Positions 36,774 through 45,706 are shown, counted from the first letter of the stretch. The stretch: 64,000 nucleotides of DNA from Daejeonella lutea (GCF_900168015.1 NZ_FUYR01000001.1:405968-469967), one strand, 5' to 3'. Numbers and translations are program-made. The notes: generated from the letters alone by a model not told the origin.

Positions 36774-37835
36774 ATGAAAAAAAGAGTTACTGAACTGACC
36801 GGTGTTAAGGAAATCGCCCGACGAGCAAATGTATCGATAGCGACTGTTGACAGGGTAATACATAATAGAAAAGGAGTTTCTGCCGAGACAAAAGAAAAGA
36901 TCAACAAGCTTATTGATGAACTTAATTACAAGCCTAACTTGCTAGCACAGAGGCTTGCGTCAAGAAAAATACTTCGGCTTGCAACGCTGATACCTGAAAG
37001 TTCAAAGGAAACAAGTTTTTGGGATGCACCATTAAAAGGGATTGAGCAGGCAGGGTCAGAAATTGAACAATTCGGTATCGTCCTCGATAAATACTTCTAT
37101 GATCAAAACTCAATTGACTCATTCGTTAAGCAAACCAAAGTCATACTTGAAAGTAAACCGGATGGAATTTTGCTCGGGCCTTCATTTATAGACGAATCTG
37201 TAATTTTTACAGACAAATGTCAGGAGTTGAACATTCCTTATGTATTAATGGACTCGGATCTCCCTAATAAAAGCAGTTTAAGCTATATAGGTCCGAATCT
37301 TTATCACAGCGGTTACATGGGCGGGCACCTTATAAGTTATCTGACAAAAGAAGGGGATAAATTATTGATTGTTAATATTTCAAAGGAGATTGATAATCAG
37401 CATCATTTGCTCAAGAAAGAAGAAGGACTAAGAGCTTATTTTAAAGACCACAATCGGACCGGAAACATTGTAAAGCTGGACATAAAGGAGGTTGCAGATG
37501 AAGCCATAGAGCAAAGTCTTTCCAAAGCATTTAATGAATCGGGGGACATCAAAGTGGTTTTCGTGACAAATTCACGTGTATCTAAAGTCGCCCGTTTTAT
37601 TGAGAAGACCAAGCATGATATCATTCTGATAGGGTATGACTTTCTTACTGAAAACGTGGATTATCTGAAAAAAGGTATCATAGATTTCCTGATCTGCCAG
37701 AAGCCCAAACAACAGGCATACCGGGGAGTCATGTCCCTGTACCAACACCTTGCATTTGGTACGACGGTTGAAAAGATACATTTCATGCCGATCGATATCC
37801 TCACAAAAGAGAATGCCGACTTTTATCGGAATTGA
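36774..37835 (+). CDS. LacI-family transcriptional regulator
   Basis: 353 residues. The HTH (10-31; GVKEIARRANVSIATVDRVI) and hinge helix (about 53-64; YKPNLLAQRLAS) are typical. Residues 66-350 form a periplasmic-binding-protein type I ligand domain (RLATLIPESSKETSFWDAP; VDFLICQKPKQQAY-like end), expected to bind a sugar inducer. Hinge-helix regulators of this family bind palindromes with a central CG step, as in the eight sites with TAC.GTA centres found in front of the surrounding operons. It is the only DNA-binding regulator in the sugar locus and so the best candidate for controlling it. No operator copy precedes its own gene. Confidence 0.9.
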   Translation: MKKRVTELTGVKEIARRANVSIATVDRVIHNRKGVSAETKEKINKLIDELNYKPNLLAQRLASRKILRLATLIPESSKETSFWDAPLKGIEQAGSEIEQFGIVLDKYFYDQNSIDSFVKQTKVILESKPDGILLGPSFIDESVIFTDKCQELNIPYVLMDSDLPNKSSLSYIGPNLYHSGYMGGHLISYLTKEGDKLLIVNISKEIDNQHHLLKKEEGLRAYFKDHNRTGNIVKLDIKEVADEAIEQSLSKAFNESGDIKVVFVTNSRVSKVARFIEKTKHDIILIGYDFLTENVDYLKKGIIDFLICQKPKQQAYRGVMSLYQHLAFGTTVEKIHFMPIDILTKENADFYRN

Positions 37836-37902
37836 GAATAATTCGCTTTCCCGATTCGTATTTTTTTTAACACAGTATTCCTAAGCTTAAAACAATTAGT
37901 AT

Positions 37903-37922
37903 ATTCGGGTACGTAAACGTCA
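37903..37922. promoter_or_regulatory. Operator site G (putative LacI-family palindrome)
   Basis: ATTCGGGTAC.GTAAACGTCA, almost identical to site B, centred about 36 bp before the Gfo/Idh/MocA gene at 37948. Preceded by TATATTCG, a -7-like element overlapping the left half. Confidence 0.65.
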
Positions 37923-37947
37923 ATAAAAATTTAACATAAGGATTGAA

Positions 37948-38982
37948 ATGAAGCAAGATTATAACCGCCGCAAATTCATCAGGGCAGCAGCGATAGCTGG
38001 GATTGGTTTAGGCATGGCAGAGAGTATTTTACCTTTTAGTAGCTACGCCAATTCAACGAAGAAAGCTGGCAAAAGAGTTGGAATTATTGGATTGGATACT
38101 TCCCACAGTGTGGCCTTTACAAAAAGTCTGAATACTCCCGGAGCAGGGAGTCAATATAAAGGTTATACTGTAGTGGCGGCATATCCTTATGGAAGTAAAG
38201 ACATTCAAAGCAGTGCGGAACGAATTCCGGGATACATTGAGGACGTAAAGAAGCTAGGGGTAGCGATTAGTCCATCGATAAAGGATCTGCTCAGCAAAGT
38301 TGACGTTGTATTATTAGAAACTAATGATGGCAGGATGCATTTAGCGCAGGCCCTGGAAGTGTTCAAGGCGGGCAAGCCAGTATTTATCGATAAACCGGTT
38401 GCTGCTACGCTGGCTGATGCAATAGCAATTTTTAAGGCTGCTGAAAAGTATAAAGTTCCTGTTTTCTCCTCATCGTCGCTGCGATTCTCAAATGGCGCCC
38501 AGGAAATTGCCAAAGGAAAAGTTGGAAAAGTTCTCGGAGCTGACACCTATAGCCCATCCAAATATGAACCAACACACACCGAGTTGTTTTGGTACGGCAT
38601 TCACGGAGTTGAAACCCTTTATACTGTAATGGGCACAGGCTGTAAATCAGTTGTCCAGGTAAATGCTCCAAATACTGATCTTGTTGTTGGAACCTGGGAT
38701 AATGGCAGGGTAGGTACCTTCCGCGGTATTCATGAAGGAAAGCAGGTGTATGGAGGAACAGTTTTTGGAGAAAAGGGCGTTTCAGAAATCGGAAACTTCG
38801 GAGGTTATGATCCTTTACTTGTTAAGATAATTGAATTTTTCGAAACAGGTATTCCACCAGTAAGTTCTCAGGAAACACTCGAGATATGTGCATTTATGGA
38901 GGCTGCTTACGAAAGTAAGAAGAACAATGGTACACCAGTGACTATTGAATCCAGATTCAAGAAAGCGCTCGCAGCGAAGTAA
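37948..38982 (+). CDS. Tat-exported Gfo/Idh/MocA-family oxidoreductase
   Basis: 344 residues. NRRKFIRA (6-13) with a hydrophobic stretch ending near SYA forms the Tat signal, suited to export of a folded protein with bound NAD(P). The Rossmann region has RVGIIGLDTSHSVAF, and the family EKP motif appears as FIDKPVAATL. FWYGIHGVETLY carries the conserved His. The likely reaction is oxidation of a sugar hydroxyl, possibly at C3, in the periplasm. First gene of a four-gene operon (spacings 2, 11 and 13 bp) under operator G. Confidence 0.84.
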   Translation: MKQDYNRRKFIRAAAIAGIGLGMAESILPFSSYANSTKKAGKRVGIIGLDTSHSVAFTKSLNTPGAGSQYKGYTVVAAYPYGSKDIQSSAERIPGYIEDVKKLGVAISPSIKDLLSKVDVVLLETNDGRMHLAQALEVFKAGKPVFIDKPVAATLADAIAIFKAAEKYKVPVFSSSSLRFSNGAQEIAKGKVGKVLGADTYSPSKYEPTHTELFWYGIHGVETLYTVMGTGCKSVVQVNAPNTDLVVGTWDNGRVGTFRGIHEGKQVYGGTVFGEKGVSEIGNFGGYDPLLVKIIEFFETGIPPVSSQETLEICAFMEAAYESKKNNGTPVTIESRFKKALAAK

Positions 38983-38984
38983 AA

Positions 38985-40364
38985 ATGAAACATCTAATGT
39001 ATTTTCGATGGAGGATAAGCATCTGTTTAACAGGTGCACTTATAATTCTGTCGTCAACGACAGTGCTGTCGCAGGTAACACCAAATCCTTTAAGGCTAGC
39101 TGTATTCGATATTGATGCAACACCACCTGTAGGAAGTCAGCTGACCTATGATCCGATGGTTAATAACTGGGATATGGGGTTACGGGCGAAGGGCATTGTA
39201 ATTTTAGGGGCTGGTGACCCGATCGTAATGTGTTCAGTGGATTGGATTGGAATTTCCAACGAAAGTCAGGATGAATTTAAGCGGGTGATGGCCTTAGCGG
39301 CCGGAACAGTTCCATCCAGGGTGGTAGTCCATGCCATTCATCAGCACGATGCTCCCACATCTGATCTTGGTGCCGAAGTAATCATGAAGGCTGCAGGAGT
39401 TTTACCCGGCGCTTTTGAAGGTACTTATACCCGCGACCTGATCGAGCGTTTAGGGAATGGTATAAAAAAATCAGTACTTGCGGCCTCACCATTCACACAT
39501 GTTGGAACAGGACAGGCGGAAGTATTTAAAGTATCGTCAAACCGCAGGATTCTTGGTCCTGACGGCAAGGTCAAGTATACACGAACATCAGCCACGAAAG
39601 ACTCACTCATCCGGGCCGCACCTGAAGGTCTGATTGATCCTATGGTATCATTAATCAGCTTTTGGAATAATGACAAACCCTTAGCGGTGCTAAGCTATTA
39701 TGCATCCCATCCTCAAAGTTATTATCGTACGGGTGTGGCAAATCCGGATTTTCCCGGGATAGCACGATTCATGCGGCAGCTCGCCGTTCCCGATGCTCTA
39801 CATATCCATTTCAACGGAGCCGGGGGTAACATAACTGCCGGCAAATACAACGATGGTGCTAAGGAGAACCGATTGATATTAGCCGAGCGACTCGCCGATG
39901 GTATGAAACGTGCCTGGGAAACCACCAAAAGGGAACCTGTAAGCCCGGCTTCCATTCGCTGGAGCGCAGAACCGGTGAAACTTGTGCCCGCCGCGGGAAT
40001 TGAAAAGCTGGAAGCGGGATTGAAAACCGAGACATCCGTATTTATCGCTAATAACATTTCCAAACTGGTATGGCTGCGGCGGCTGGAGGCAGGAAAGAAA
40101 ATCGATATTTCCAGCCTGGCATTAGGTAAAGCCAGAATACTTCACCTACCCGGCGAACCCTTTGTAGAATATCAACTTGCAGCGAAAGGCCTCAGACCTG
40201 ATCTGTTCGTGGCTGTTGCCGGATATGGCGATTATGGGGTTGGTTATATCGGAACAGCGGTAGCTTACGGGCAAGGCGGCTACGAAACTGGGCAGGCCTC
40301 TGGAGTTACAGCCGACGCTGAGGGAATCTTAATGAAAGCGATTCGCAAATTATTGGAAAAATAA
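38985..40364 (+). CDS. Exported ceramidase-like hydrolase (divergent)
   Basis: 459 residues, signal peptide ending VLSQ (about 30). It shares the layout of neutral ceramidase-like proteins: an N-terminal strand (LRLAVFDIDATPPVGS) and two His-bearing segments, HAIHQHDAPTS (in place of HTHSGP) and YYASHPQSYY (in place of the CHP motif). The putative zinc His pair is thus kept in altered context. It starts 2 bp after the oxidoreductase stop. Function unknown; a divergent paralogue of the gene directly after it. Confidence 0.7.
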   Translation: MKHLMYFRWRISICLTGALIILSSTTVLSQVTPNPLRLAVFDIDATPPVGSQLTYDPMVNNWDMGLRAKGIVILGAGDPIVMCSVDWIGISNESQDEFKRVMALAAGTVPSRVVVHAIHQHDAPTSDLGAEVIMKAAGVLPGAFEGTYTRDLIERLGNGIKKSVLAASPFTHVGTGQAEVFKVSSNRRILGPDGKVKYTRTSATKDSLIRAAPEGLIDPMVSLISFWNNDKPLAVLSYYASHPQSYYRTGVANPDFPGIARFMRQLAVPDALHIHFNGAGGNITAGKYNDGAKENRLILAERLADGMKRAWETTKREPVSPASIRWSAEPVKLVPAAGIEKLEAGLKTETSVFIANNISKLVWLRRLEAGKKIDISSLALGKARILHLPGEPFVEYQLAAKGLRPDLFVAVAGYGDYGVGYIGTAVAYGQGGYETGQASGVTADAEGILMKAIRKLLEK

Positions 40365-40375
40365 ACGATCATTAG

Positions 40376-41827
40376 ATGAAACCATTGTTCATAGGCAAGC
40401 TGGTGCTCCGGAAAATGCAGATTGGTCTGATAAAGAAGTTCTTTGCCTTAGTTTGTATTTTGCTGAGTCTGGACCAAGCGTTCGCCCAGAAAATAAATTC
40501 GTCCCACCAAATGATAGACGCCGGTGTTTCGACTATCGATATCACGCCGGCATGGCCTGTGCGGCTTGCAGGATTTGCAATTCGAAGTAAGTCTGAAGCC
40601 GAAGGTACTTCGCTGCCATTGCATGCAAAAGCCCTGGCACTTGGAAATGATAGTCAGGGTGCTTCAGTGATAATCACTGTCGACCTTATCGGTATCCCAT
40701 GGAAGGTTACTAAAGAGGTTGCAAGACGTCTGTCAGTTAAAACAGGTTTGAAGCCCGCTCAACTAGCGATCAGCGCATCTCATACACACTCAGGGCCTGA
40801 ACTGGGCGATCTATTAAATATTTTGCAGTATAGAAGCGCTACCGCTTTTAGTGATTCTTTGATATCCAAAGACCAGATGAATCATATTTCATTATACGTG
40901 GAACAGCTTACAGACAAACTTGAGCAGGTTGCTATAGAGTCCTTAAATAACCGCAAATCATCTTATGTTGCATGGACTCAAGGTAAAGTCGATTTTGCTA
41001 AAAACCGGAGATTGGCCGACGGGCCCGTAGATCATTCCTTACCCTTGCTTAGAGTAACTGATACAGCGGGAAAGCTCAAGGCCTTATTTTTAAATTATTC
41101 CTGCCACGCTGTTACACTCGATGGCTCTAATAATAAATACCACGGGGATTGGGTAGGTGAGGCCCAGCGTCTTATTGAATTAAATCATCCGGGGGTGACC
41201 GCACTGCATGCCGTTGGCTGTGGTGCCGATGCAAATCCGACACTAACAGGACTGGAAGGAAAAACTCCTTTGCAGCGAATAGATCATTACGCTTTAAAGA
41301 TTGCCGACGAAGTGAACAGACTGTTGAGCACTAATTTTCAGCCGCTAAATAAAACTCCTGAAGGCAAGGTTAAGATTATAGAACTTCCATATGAGCATGT
41401 TCCGACTATAAAGGAAATGGTTGCGCAAACCGAGGATAAAACTGTTAAAGGATATTATTACCGGTTAGCATTAAACGAGATCGCCAGGGGCAAGGTTATA
41501 TCCCCAAGCTTGACCTACCCAATTCAGGTTTGGACATTTGGCAAGGAACTGGCAATGGTTTTTTTAGCCGGCGAAGTCGTTTCAGACTATTCTCTTCGTA
41601 TAAAAAGGGAATTCGACATAAAACGTGTATGGGTTAATGCTTACTCGAATGACGTCCCCTGTTATATTGCTTCAACACGTGCTCTGAAGGAGCCAAGATA
41701 TAGCTATGAAGCTGTCAGCTCCATGTATTATTATCACAAGCCATCCCCATTTGCACAGGGTGTTGAAGAAATTATTATGTCTGCTGTTCATGATTTAATA
41801 CCTTCGAAATTCTTAACAACAAAATAG
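40376..41827 (+). CDS. Exported neutral/alkaline ceramidase-like hydrolase
   Basis: 483 residues. A signal peptide (to about 37, ending FAQ) is preceded by a longer basic region; ATG 40412 could be an alternative start. Family features: DAGVSTIDITPAWPVRLAGF, SASHTHSGPELGD with the predicted zinc-binding His residues, and YSCHAVTLDG. Like the copy at 16303 it lacks the C-terminal domain of true ceramidases. It is flanked by the divergent relative and a cytosolic Gfo/Idh/MocA gene. Amide or ester hydrolysis of a substituted sugar is possible. Confidence 0.78.
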   Translation: MKPLFIGKLVLRKMQIGLIKKFFALVCILLSLDQAFAQKINSSHQMIDAGVSTIDITPAWPVRLAGFAIRSKSEAEGTSLPLHAKALALGNDSQGASVIITVDLIGIPWKVTKEVARRLSVKTGLKPAQLAISASHTHSGPELGDLLNILQYRSATAFSDSLISKDQMNHISLYVEQLTDKLEQVAIESLNNRKSSYVAWTQGKVDFAKNRRLADGPVDHSLPLLRVTDTAGKLKALFLNYSCHAVTLDGSNNKYHGDWVGEAQRLIELNHPGVTALHAVGCGADANPTLTGLEGKTPLQRIDHYALKIADEVNRLLSTNFQPLNKTPEGKVKIIELPYEHVPTIKEMVAQTEDKTVKGYYYRLALNEIARGKVISPSLTYPIQVWTFGKELAMVFLAGEVVSDYSLRIKREFDIKRVWVNAYSNDVPCYIASTRALKEPRYSYEAVSSMYYYHKPSPFAQGVEEIIMSAVHDLIPSKFLTTK

Positions 41828-41840
41828 CAGATACTTCGAA

Positions 41841-42926
41841 ATGGCCGATACAACTAAAAAAATAAGAATACTGGTAGTAGGATGCGGAAACATGGGTGCG
41901 TCTCATGCGAAAGCTTATCATGCATTCGATGAATTCGAAATATGCGGGCTGGTTTCGCCCGGAAAAAGCAAGAATGTTTTAAACGAAGCCCTGGGTAACA
42001 AATATGATTTATATGATGATTTTGAGGATGCCCTGAAACAGACTCACCCCGACGCGGTATGCATTTCTACCTATCCAGATACGCATGAGAGCTATGCGAT
42101 TAAGTCATTAGAACAAGGTTGCCACGTATTTATCGAAAAGCCGCTTGCTGATTCCGTAGAAGGTTCTATACGCGTAGCTGAGGCCGCTAAAAAGGCTGGA
42201 AAGAAGTTGGTTGTAGGATATATTCTGAGACACCATCCATCATGGGAGAAGTTTGTGGAACTTAGCCAGCAATTGGGCAAGCCGCTTGTGATGCGAATGA
42301 ATCTGAACCAGCAGAGTCATGGAAACATGTGGAATGTTCACCGTAACCTGATGAAAAGCCTCAGCCCTATTGTGGATTGTGGAGTTCATTATATCGATGT
42401 AATGTGTCAGATGGTAAGGTCAAAGCCGGTGCAGGTGAATGCCATAGGTGCGAGGCTGACTGACGATATACCGGAGGGTAATTATAACTACGGACAGCTG
42501 CAAATTCGGTTTGAAGACGGCTCAGTTGGCTGGTACGAAGCAGGATGGGGACCGATGATAAGTGAAACCGCATTCTTTGTAAAAGATGTGATCGGGCCTA
42601 AAGGCTCCGTTTCTATAGTAGCAAAAGATGCAGGGGGAGCAGGGAAGTCAGACTCTGTGGAATCGCATACAAAAACTGAATCACTGCGATTCCATCACTC
42701 CAGTATCGATAAGGACAATAATTTTGTGAAGGAAGACACCTGGATTAATCTAACCGATGAACCAGATCATCAGGAGCTTTGCAACCGTGAGCAACGATAT
42801 TTTTTGAAGGCAATTCAAGAGGATGTCGATCTTACTGATCATATCCAGGATGCTGTAAATAGTCTTCGAATTGCATTTGCATGCGATGAGTCTGTCAGGA
42901 CAGGCAATGTAGTTTCTCTTCTCTAA
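41841..42926 (+). CDS. Cytosolic Gfo/Idh/MocA-family oxidoreductase
   Basis: 361 residues with no export signal, unlike the other two family members here. GCGNMGASHAKAY (14-26) is an intact dinucleotide-binding loop, VFIEKPLADS carries the EKP motif, and VDCGVHYIDVM the conserved His. This is the most canonical oxidoreductase of the locus and probably finishes sugar oxidation or reverses a keto intermediate in the cytosol. It ends the operon begun at 37948. Confidence 0.87.
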   Translation: MADTTKKIRILVVGCGNMGASHAKAYHAFDEFEICGLVSPGKSKNVLNEALGNKYDLYDDFEDALKQTHPDAVCISTYPDTHESYAIKSLEQGCHVFIEKPLADSVEGSIRVAEAAKKAGKKLVVGYILRHHPSWEKFVELSQQLGKPLVMRMNLNQQSHGNMWNVHRNLMKSLSPIVDCGVHYIDVMCQMVRSKPVQVNAIGARLTDDIPEGNYNYGQLQIRFEDGSVGWYEAGWGPMISETAFFVKDVIGPKGSVSIVAKDAGGAGKSDSVESHTKTESLRFHHSSIDKDNNFVKEDTWINLTDEPDHQELCNREQRYFLKAIQEDVDLTDHIQDAVNSLRIAFACDESVRTGNVVSLL

Positions 42927-42948
42927 AGAATCATGCTATGATGTCAAG

Positions 42949-42956
42949 TATATTTG
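42949..42956 (+). promoter_or_regulatory. Possible Bacteroidota -7 promoter element
   Basis: TATATTTG fits TAnnTTTG. It lies 15 bp before operator H and about 70 bp before the DegT-type start; a clear -33 TTG element is not seen. Binding at operator H would then act just after the transcription start. Confidence 0.4.
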
Positions 42957-42970
42957 TTAACTTGGATCAT

Positions 42971-42990
42971 ATTCGGTTACGTACACGCTA
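42971..42990. promoter_or_regulatory. Operator site H (putative LacI-family palindrome)
   Basis: ATTCGGTTAC.GTACACGCTA, with both conserved CG pairs and the TAC.GT centre, about 37 bp before the DegT-type gene at 43027. It is the rightmost copy and marks the right boundary of the regulon. Confidence 0.62.
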
Positions 42991-43026
42991 ATTTGTAAAA
43001 TATTAACCTGTCCCTAAACAACTGTT

Positions 43027-44379
43027 ATGTTTAATGATCTGTCAAGAAGAAAATTCATTGCTGCGGTAACTACTACAACTGTTGCAACAGCATTGTCCAG
43101 CAGTATTCCATCCTTTGCTAAACCAGCAACAAACAAAGCCGGGAAATTAGCACTGCTTGGTGGCACACCTGTTCGCGCCAAAGTATGGCCCCAATGGCCA
43201 GCCATGCTTGCCGATGAAAAAATGATGGAATCCATTAATAAGACCACAAAAAGCGGTATTTGGAGCAGGATACAATCGCCCACGGGCACTGTTGCGACTT
43301 TTGAGAAGGAATATGCAAAGCTCATGGGCACGGAATTTTGCATTGGTACAGGATCGGGTACACAGGCATTAGCAACTTGTGTTGAAGCGATGGATATTGG
43401 CCCGGGGGATGAGGTGATAACCTCGCCATACACTGACTTTGGAACGATTTCGGCGGTTCTCACGAGCCGGGCTTTACCAGTTTTAGTTGACCTGGACCGG
43501 GCCTCATACCAGCTTGACGCCGCATTGATTGAGAAAAAGATAAATAAAAACACGAAAGCCATAATTCCGGTGCACATGATGGGAATGCCTTGTGAGATGG
43601 ATAAAATAATGGCTATCGCAAAAAAACATAACTTAAAAATAATTGAAGACGCATGTCAGGCTAACTTTGCTCATTATCAGGGCAAACAACTAGGCACAAT
43701 AGGGGATGTCGGTTGTTTCAGTTTCCAGGCAAGCAAGCAAATTGCCTGCGGTGAAGGTGGTGCTATTATCAGCAATAATGCTGCTTTAATGGATGAATGC
43801 TACACGGTTCAGAATCACGGTACAAATCGTAAAGGCAGTAATGTAACTATTGGTCCTAAGTACAGGATGAATGAGTTTGAGGGTGCGATCCTCATGGGGC
43901 AGATCGCATCAGCAAGAGATCGTTTTAACCGTCGCAATGAAAATGCGAATTATTTGATCTCAAAACTCAAGGGATTCGCGGGTCTTGTGCCTCAAAAACA
44001 GTATGCTGGGACTGAGAGCGGCGGTTACTATCATTTCGCCATGAGTTATCATAAAGAACATTTTAATAATGTTGAACGCAGTAAGTTTCTAAAAGCAGTT
44101 GCAGCCGAAGGTGTGAATTTGAGCCCCTATATTGCCCGGGGCTTACATATCGAACCCTGGATTGCACATATTAAAGGCCTCAGAGAATACCAGAACATGT
44201 ATAGTGCAGCAAGGCTAAAACAATACAGTGACGAAATGGCCTGCCCAAACTGTGATCTGATCTGTAATGAGGAAATGGTAGTATTACCGGGATCATCATG
44301 TCTGATGGGAACCAGGCAGGATATGGATGATGTGATCAATGCAATTATGAAGGTGTACGAAAATAGAGAAAAGCTGTAA
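43027..44379 (+). CDS. DegT/DnrJ/EryC1/StrS-family PLP enzyme with Tat signal (second copy)
   Basis: 450 residues. SRRKFIAA (6-13) and a hydrophobic stretch to about 31 form a Tat signal. The PLP site is intact: TGSGTQAL, Asp208 in IEDACQ, and Lys237 in FSFQASKQIACGEGGA. It parallels the gene at 5808 in length, signal and motif positions, so the two are duplicates that diverged. A monocistronic unit under operator H. A periplasmic sugar transaminase or deaminase is inferred from export and family; PLP would have to be loaded before export, as Tat allows. Confidence 0.85.
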   Translation: MFNDLSRRKFIAAVTTTTVATALSSSIPSFAKPATNKAGKLALLGGTPVRAKVWPQWPAMLADEKMMESINKTTKSGIWSRIQSPTGTVATFEKEYAKLMGTEFCIGTGSGTQALATCVEAMDIGPGDEVITSPYTDFGTISAVLTSRALPVLVDLDRASYQLDAALIEKKINKNTKAIIPVHMMGMPCEMDKIMAIAKKHNLKIIEDACQANFAHYQGKQLGTIGDVGCFSFQASKQIACGEGGAIISNNAALMDECYTVQNHGTNRKGSNVTIGPKYRMNEFEGAILMGQIASARDRFNRRNENANYLISKLKGFAGLVPQKQYAGTESGGYYHFAMSYHKEHFNNVERSKFLKAVAAEGVNLSPYIARGLHIEPWIAHIKGLREYQNMYSAARLKQYSDEMACPNCDLICNEEMVVLPGSSCLMGTRQDMDDVINAIMKVYENREKL

Positions 44380-44475
44380 GAAGATTTTTTTTACCATGGA
44401 AGGATTCGTTTCAGAAATCAGGTGAAAACATTAACTTGAGCGGTAAGAGGCATCTTGATTTATCGTTAAGCTAGT

Positions 44476-45561
44476 GTGAAAAACTTCCGGACAATATTAC
44501 TTCTGACTGCGTTTAATTTAGCAGCTTTTCAGAACCTTTTCGGACAAGCTCAGAAGCTTGAGTCAGCTCAGCCAACGCCTGCAAATCCCATTATTTCTCC
44601 CGAGTTCTATATAAGTTCCATATTCGATGAAAGGATTGGCCAGGATTCGATTGGCACATTGCTGTTCAGTACGAACGAAAAGTCGGTCACCCACAAGCTT
44701 GCCTTACAATCCGCCAGCCTTGCAGGTATAACAAAAACTCTGGGAAAACATCTTGTCAGGAACACTACATTAACTCCAATAAGTATACGGATCAAAGAAT
44801 GCAGGATTAATGAAAATCTTCTCGGTAATGATCGTGTTTCCGGTGAGGTCAACCTCATTTTTATGTTCGACCTCGAAAAAGAAGCTGGGTCTGTCCCGCT
44901 CACGCAATATAAAAGCACTGCCCGGTATACCCGTTCATTAACAAACTTAAGCATCGTAGAGCCTACCCTGGAAAAAGTCCTGAGTAACAGTCTGAAGTTT
45001 CTAAATGGCTGGCTCCAGGCTGAAAAAAGCACTAATCCAAAGCTTGCTAAGGGGTTGAAGATATCTTTTCGAGAATACCTTGACCAACATGATGACACAG
45101 TGTATTACGATCCCTCGCGACCACTGACATGGGAAGATTTCCGTGAAAAAAGGTCCGAAAGTAAATTCGCTGCATCTGTGTTTCCTTCTTTCGGCTACGA
45201 TCAAAGAATTAAAACAGAGGACGGGAAAATAGCTATTGAGCTCGTGTTAAAGGTGTTTGTAGTGAAAAGCGCTTCCTGGGTGGGACGCGGCACCAGAAGT
45301 AATTATAATCTTCAGCATGAACAAAGACACTTCGATCTGGTAAAGCTCGTGGCTGAACGATTTAAGAAGAAGCTCCTGACAGAAAAACTGACTCCAGAAA
45401 ATTATCAGGGCATTATTAATTTTGAATACCTGGAATTCTATCGTGAGATGAACAAGATCCAGCAGGAATATGATGACCAAACATCCCACGGGTTATCGGC
45501 TGTAATACAAGAATTCTGGAACAGGAAGATCGATGCAGAACTTAAATTAGTTGAGAATTGA
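44476..45561 (+). CDS. DUF922-like putative Zn metalloprotease, exported
   Basis: 361 residues. Starts with GTG (44476); the signal peptide ends near GQA (26). The C-terminal third resembles DUF922: LTWEDFREKR (217-226), followed by LQHEQRHFDLVKLVAERF with the HExxH-type zinc motif HEQRH (281-285). The N-terminal region (about 35-190) is of unknown type. It has no operator and probably does not belong to the sugar regulon. Its final codons are formed by a 7-bp direct repeat that continues into the intergenic space. Confidence 0.72.
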   Translation: MKNFRTILLLTAFNLAAFQNLFGQAQKLESAQPTPANPIISPEFYISSIFDERIGQDSIGTLLFSTNEKSVTHKLALQSASLAGITKTLGKHLVRNTTLTPISIRIKECRINENLLGNDRVSGEVNLIFMFDLEKEAGSVPLTQYKSTARYTRSLTNLSIVEPTLEKVLSNSLKFLNGWLQAEKSTNPKLAKGLKISFREYLDQHDDTVYYDPSRPLTWEDFREKRSESKFAASVFPSFGYDQRIKTEDGKIAIELVLKVFVVKSASWVGRGTRSNYNLQHEQRHFDLVKLVAERFKKKLLTEKLTPENYQGIINFEYLEFYREMNKIQQEYDDQTSHGLSAVIQEFWNRKIDAELKLVEN

Positions 45562-45706
45562 GAATTGAGAATTGAGAGTGGAGAACGATTTGGTATAGAG
45601 TATTTGGTAATTCTTATCTGTAACCCCTCGGTAATTGCCATATAAACATCTGGCGATTCTCGTTCCTTTTTTGTCCGCGGGAAAGTAACTCTACATTCTC
45701 CACTTT
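45551..45706. repeat. TTGAGAA direct repeats and flanking inverted repeat (MITE-like)
   Basis: Three exact TTGAGAA units (45551-45571) plus a fourth imperfect copy overlap the 3' end of the upstream gene. The adjacent GTGGAGAA (45578-45585) pairs with TTCTCCAC at 45696-45703. This resembles small intergenic repeat elements common in Bacteroidota genomes; no transposase is present. Confidence 0.5.

Noticed and set aside
43014-43577. 187-residue antisense frame opposite the second DegT-type gene
   Set aside because: It mirrors a well-supported gene with intact PLP motifs; a long antisense frame arises from codon bias.
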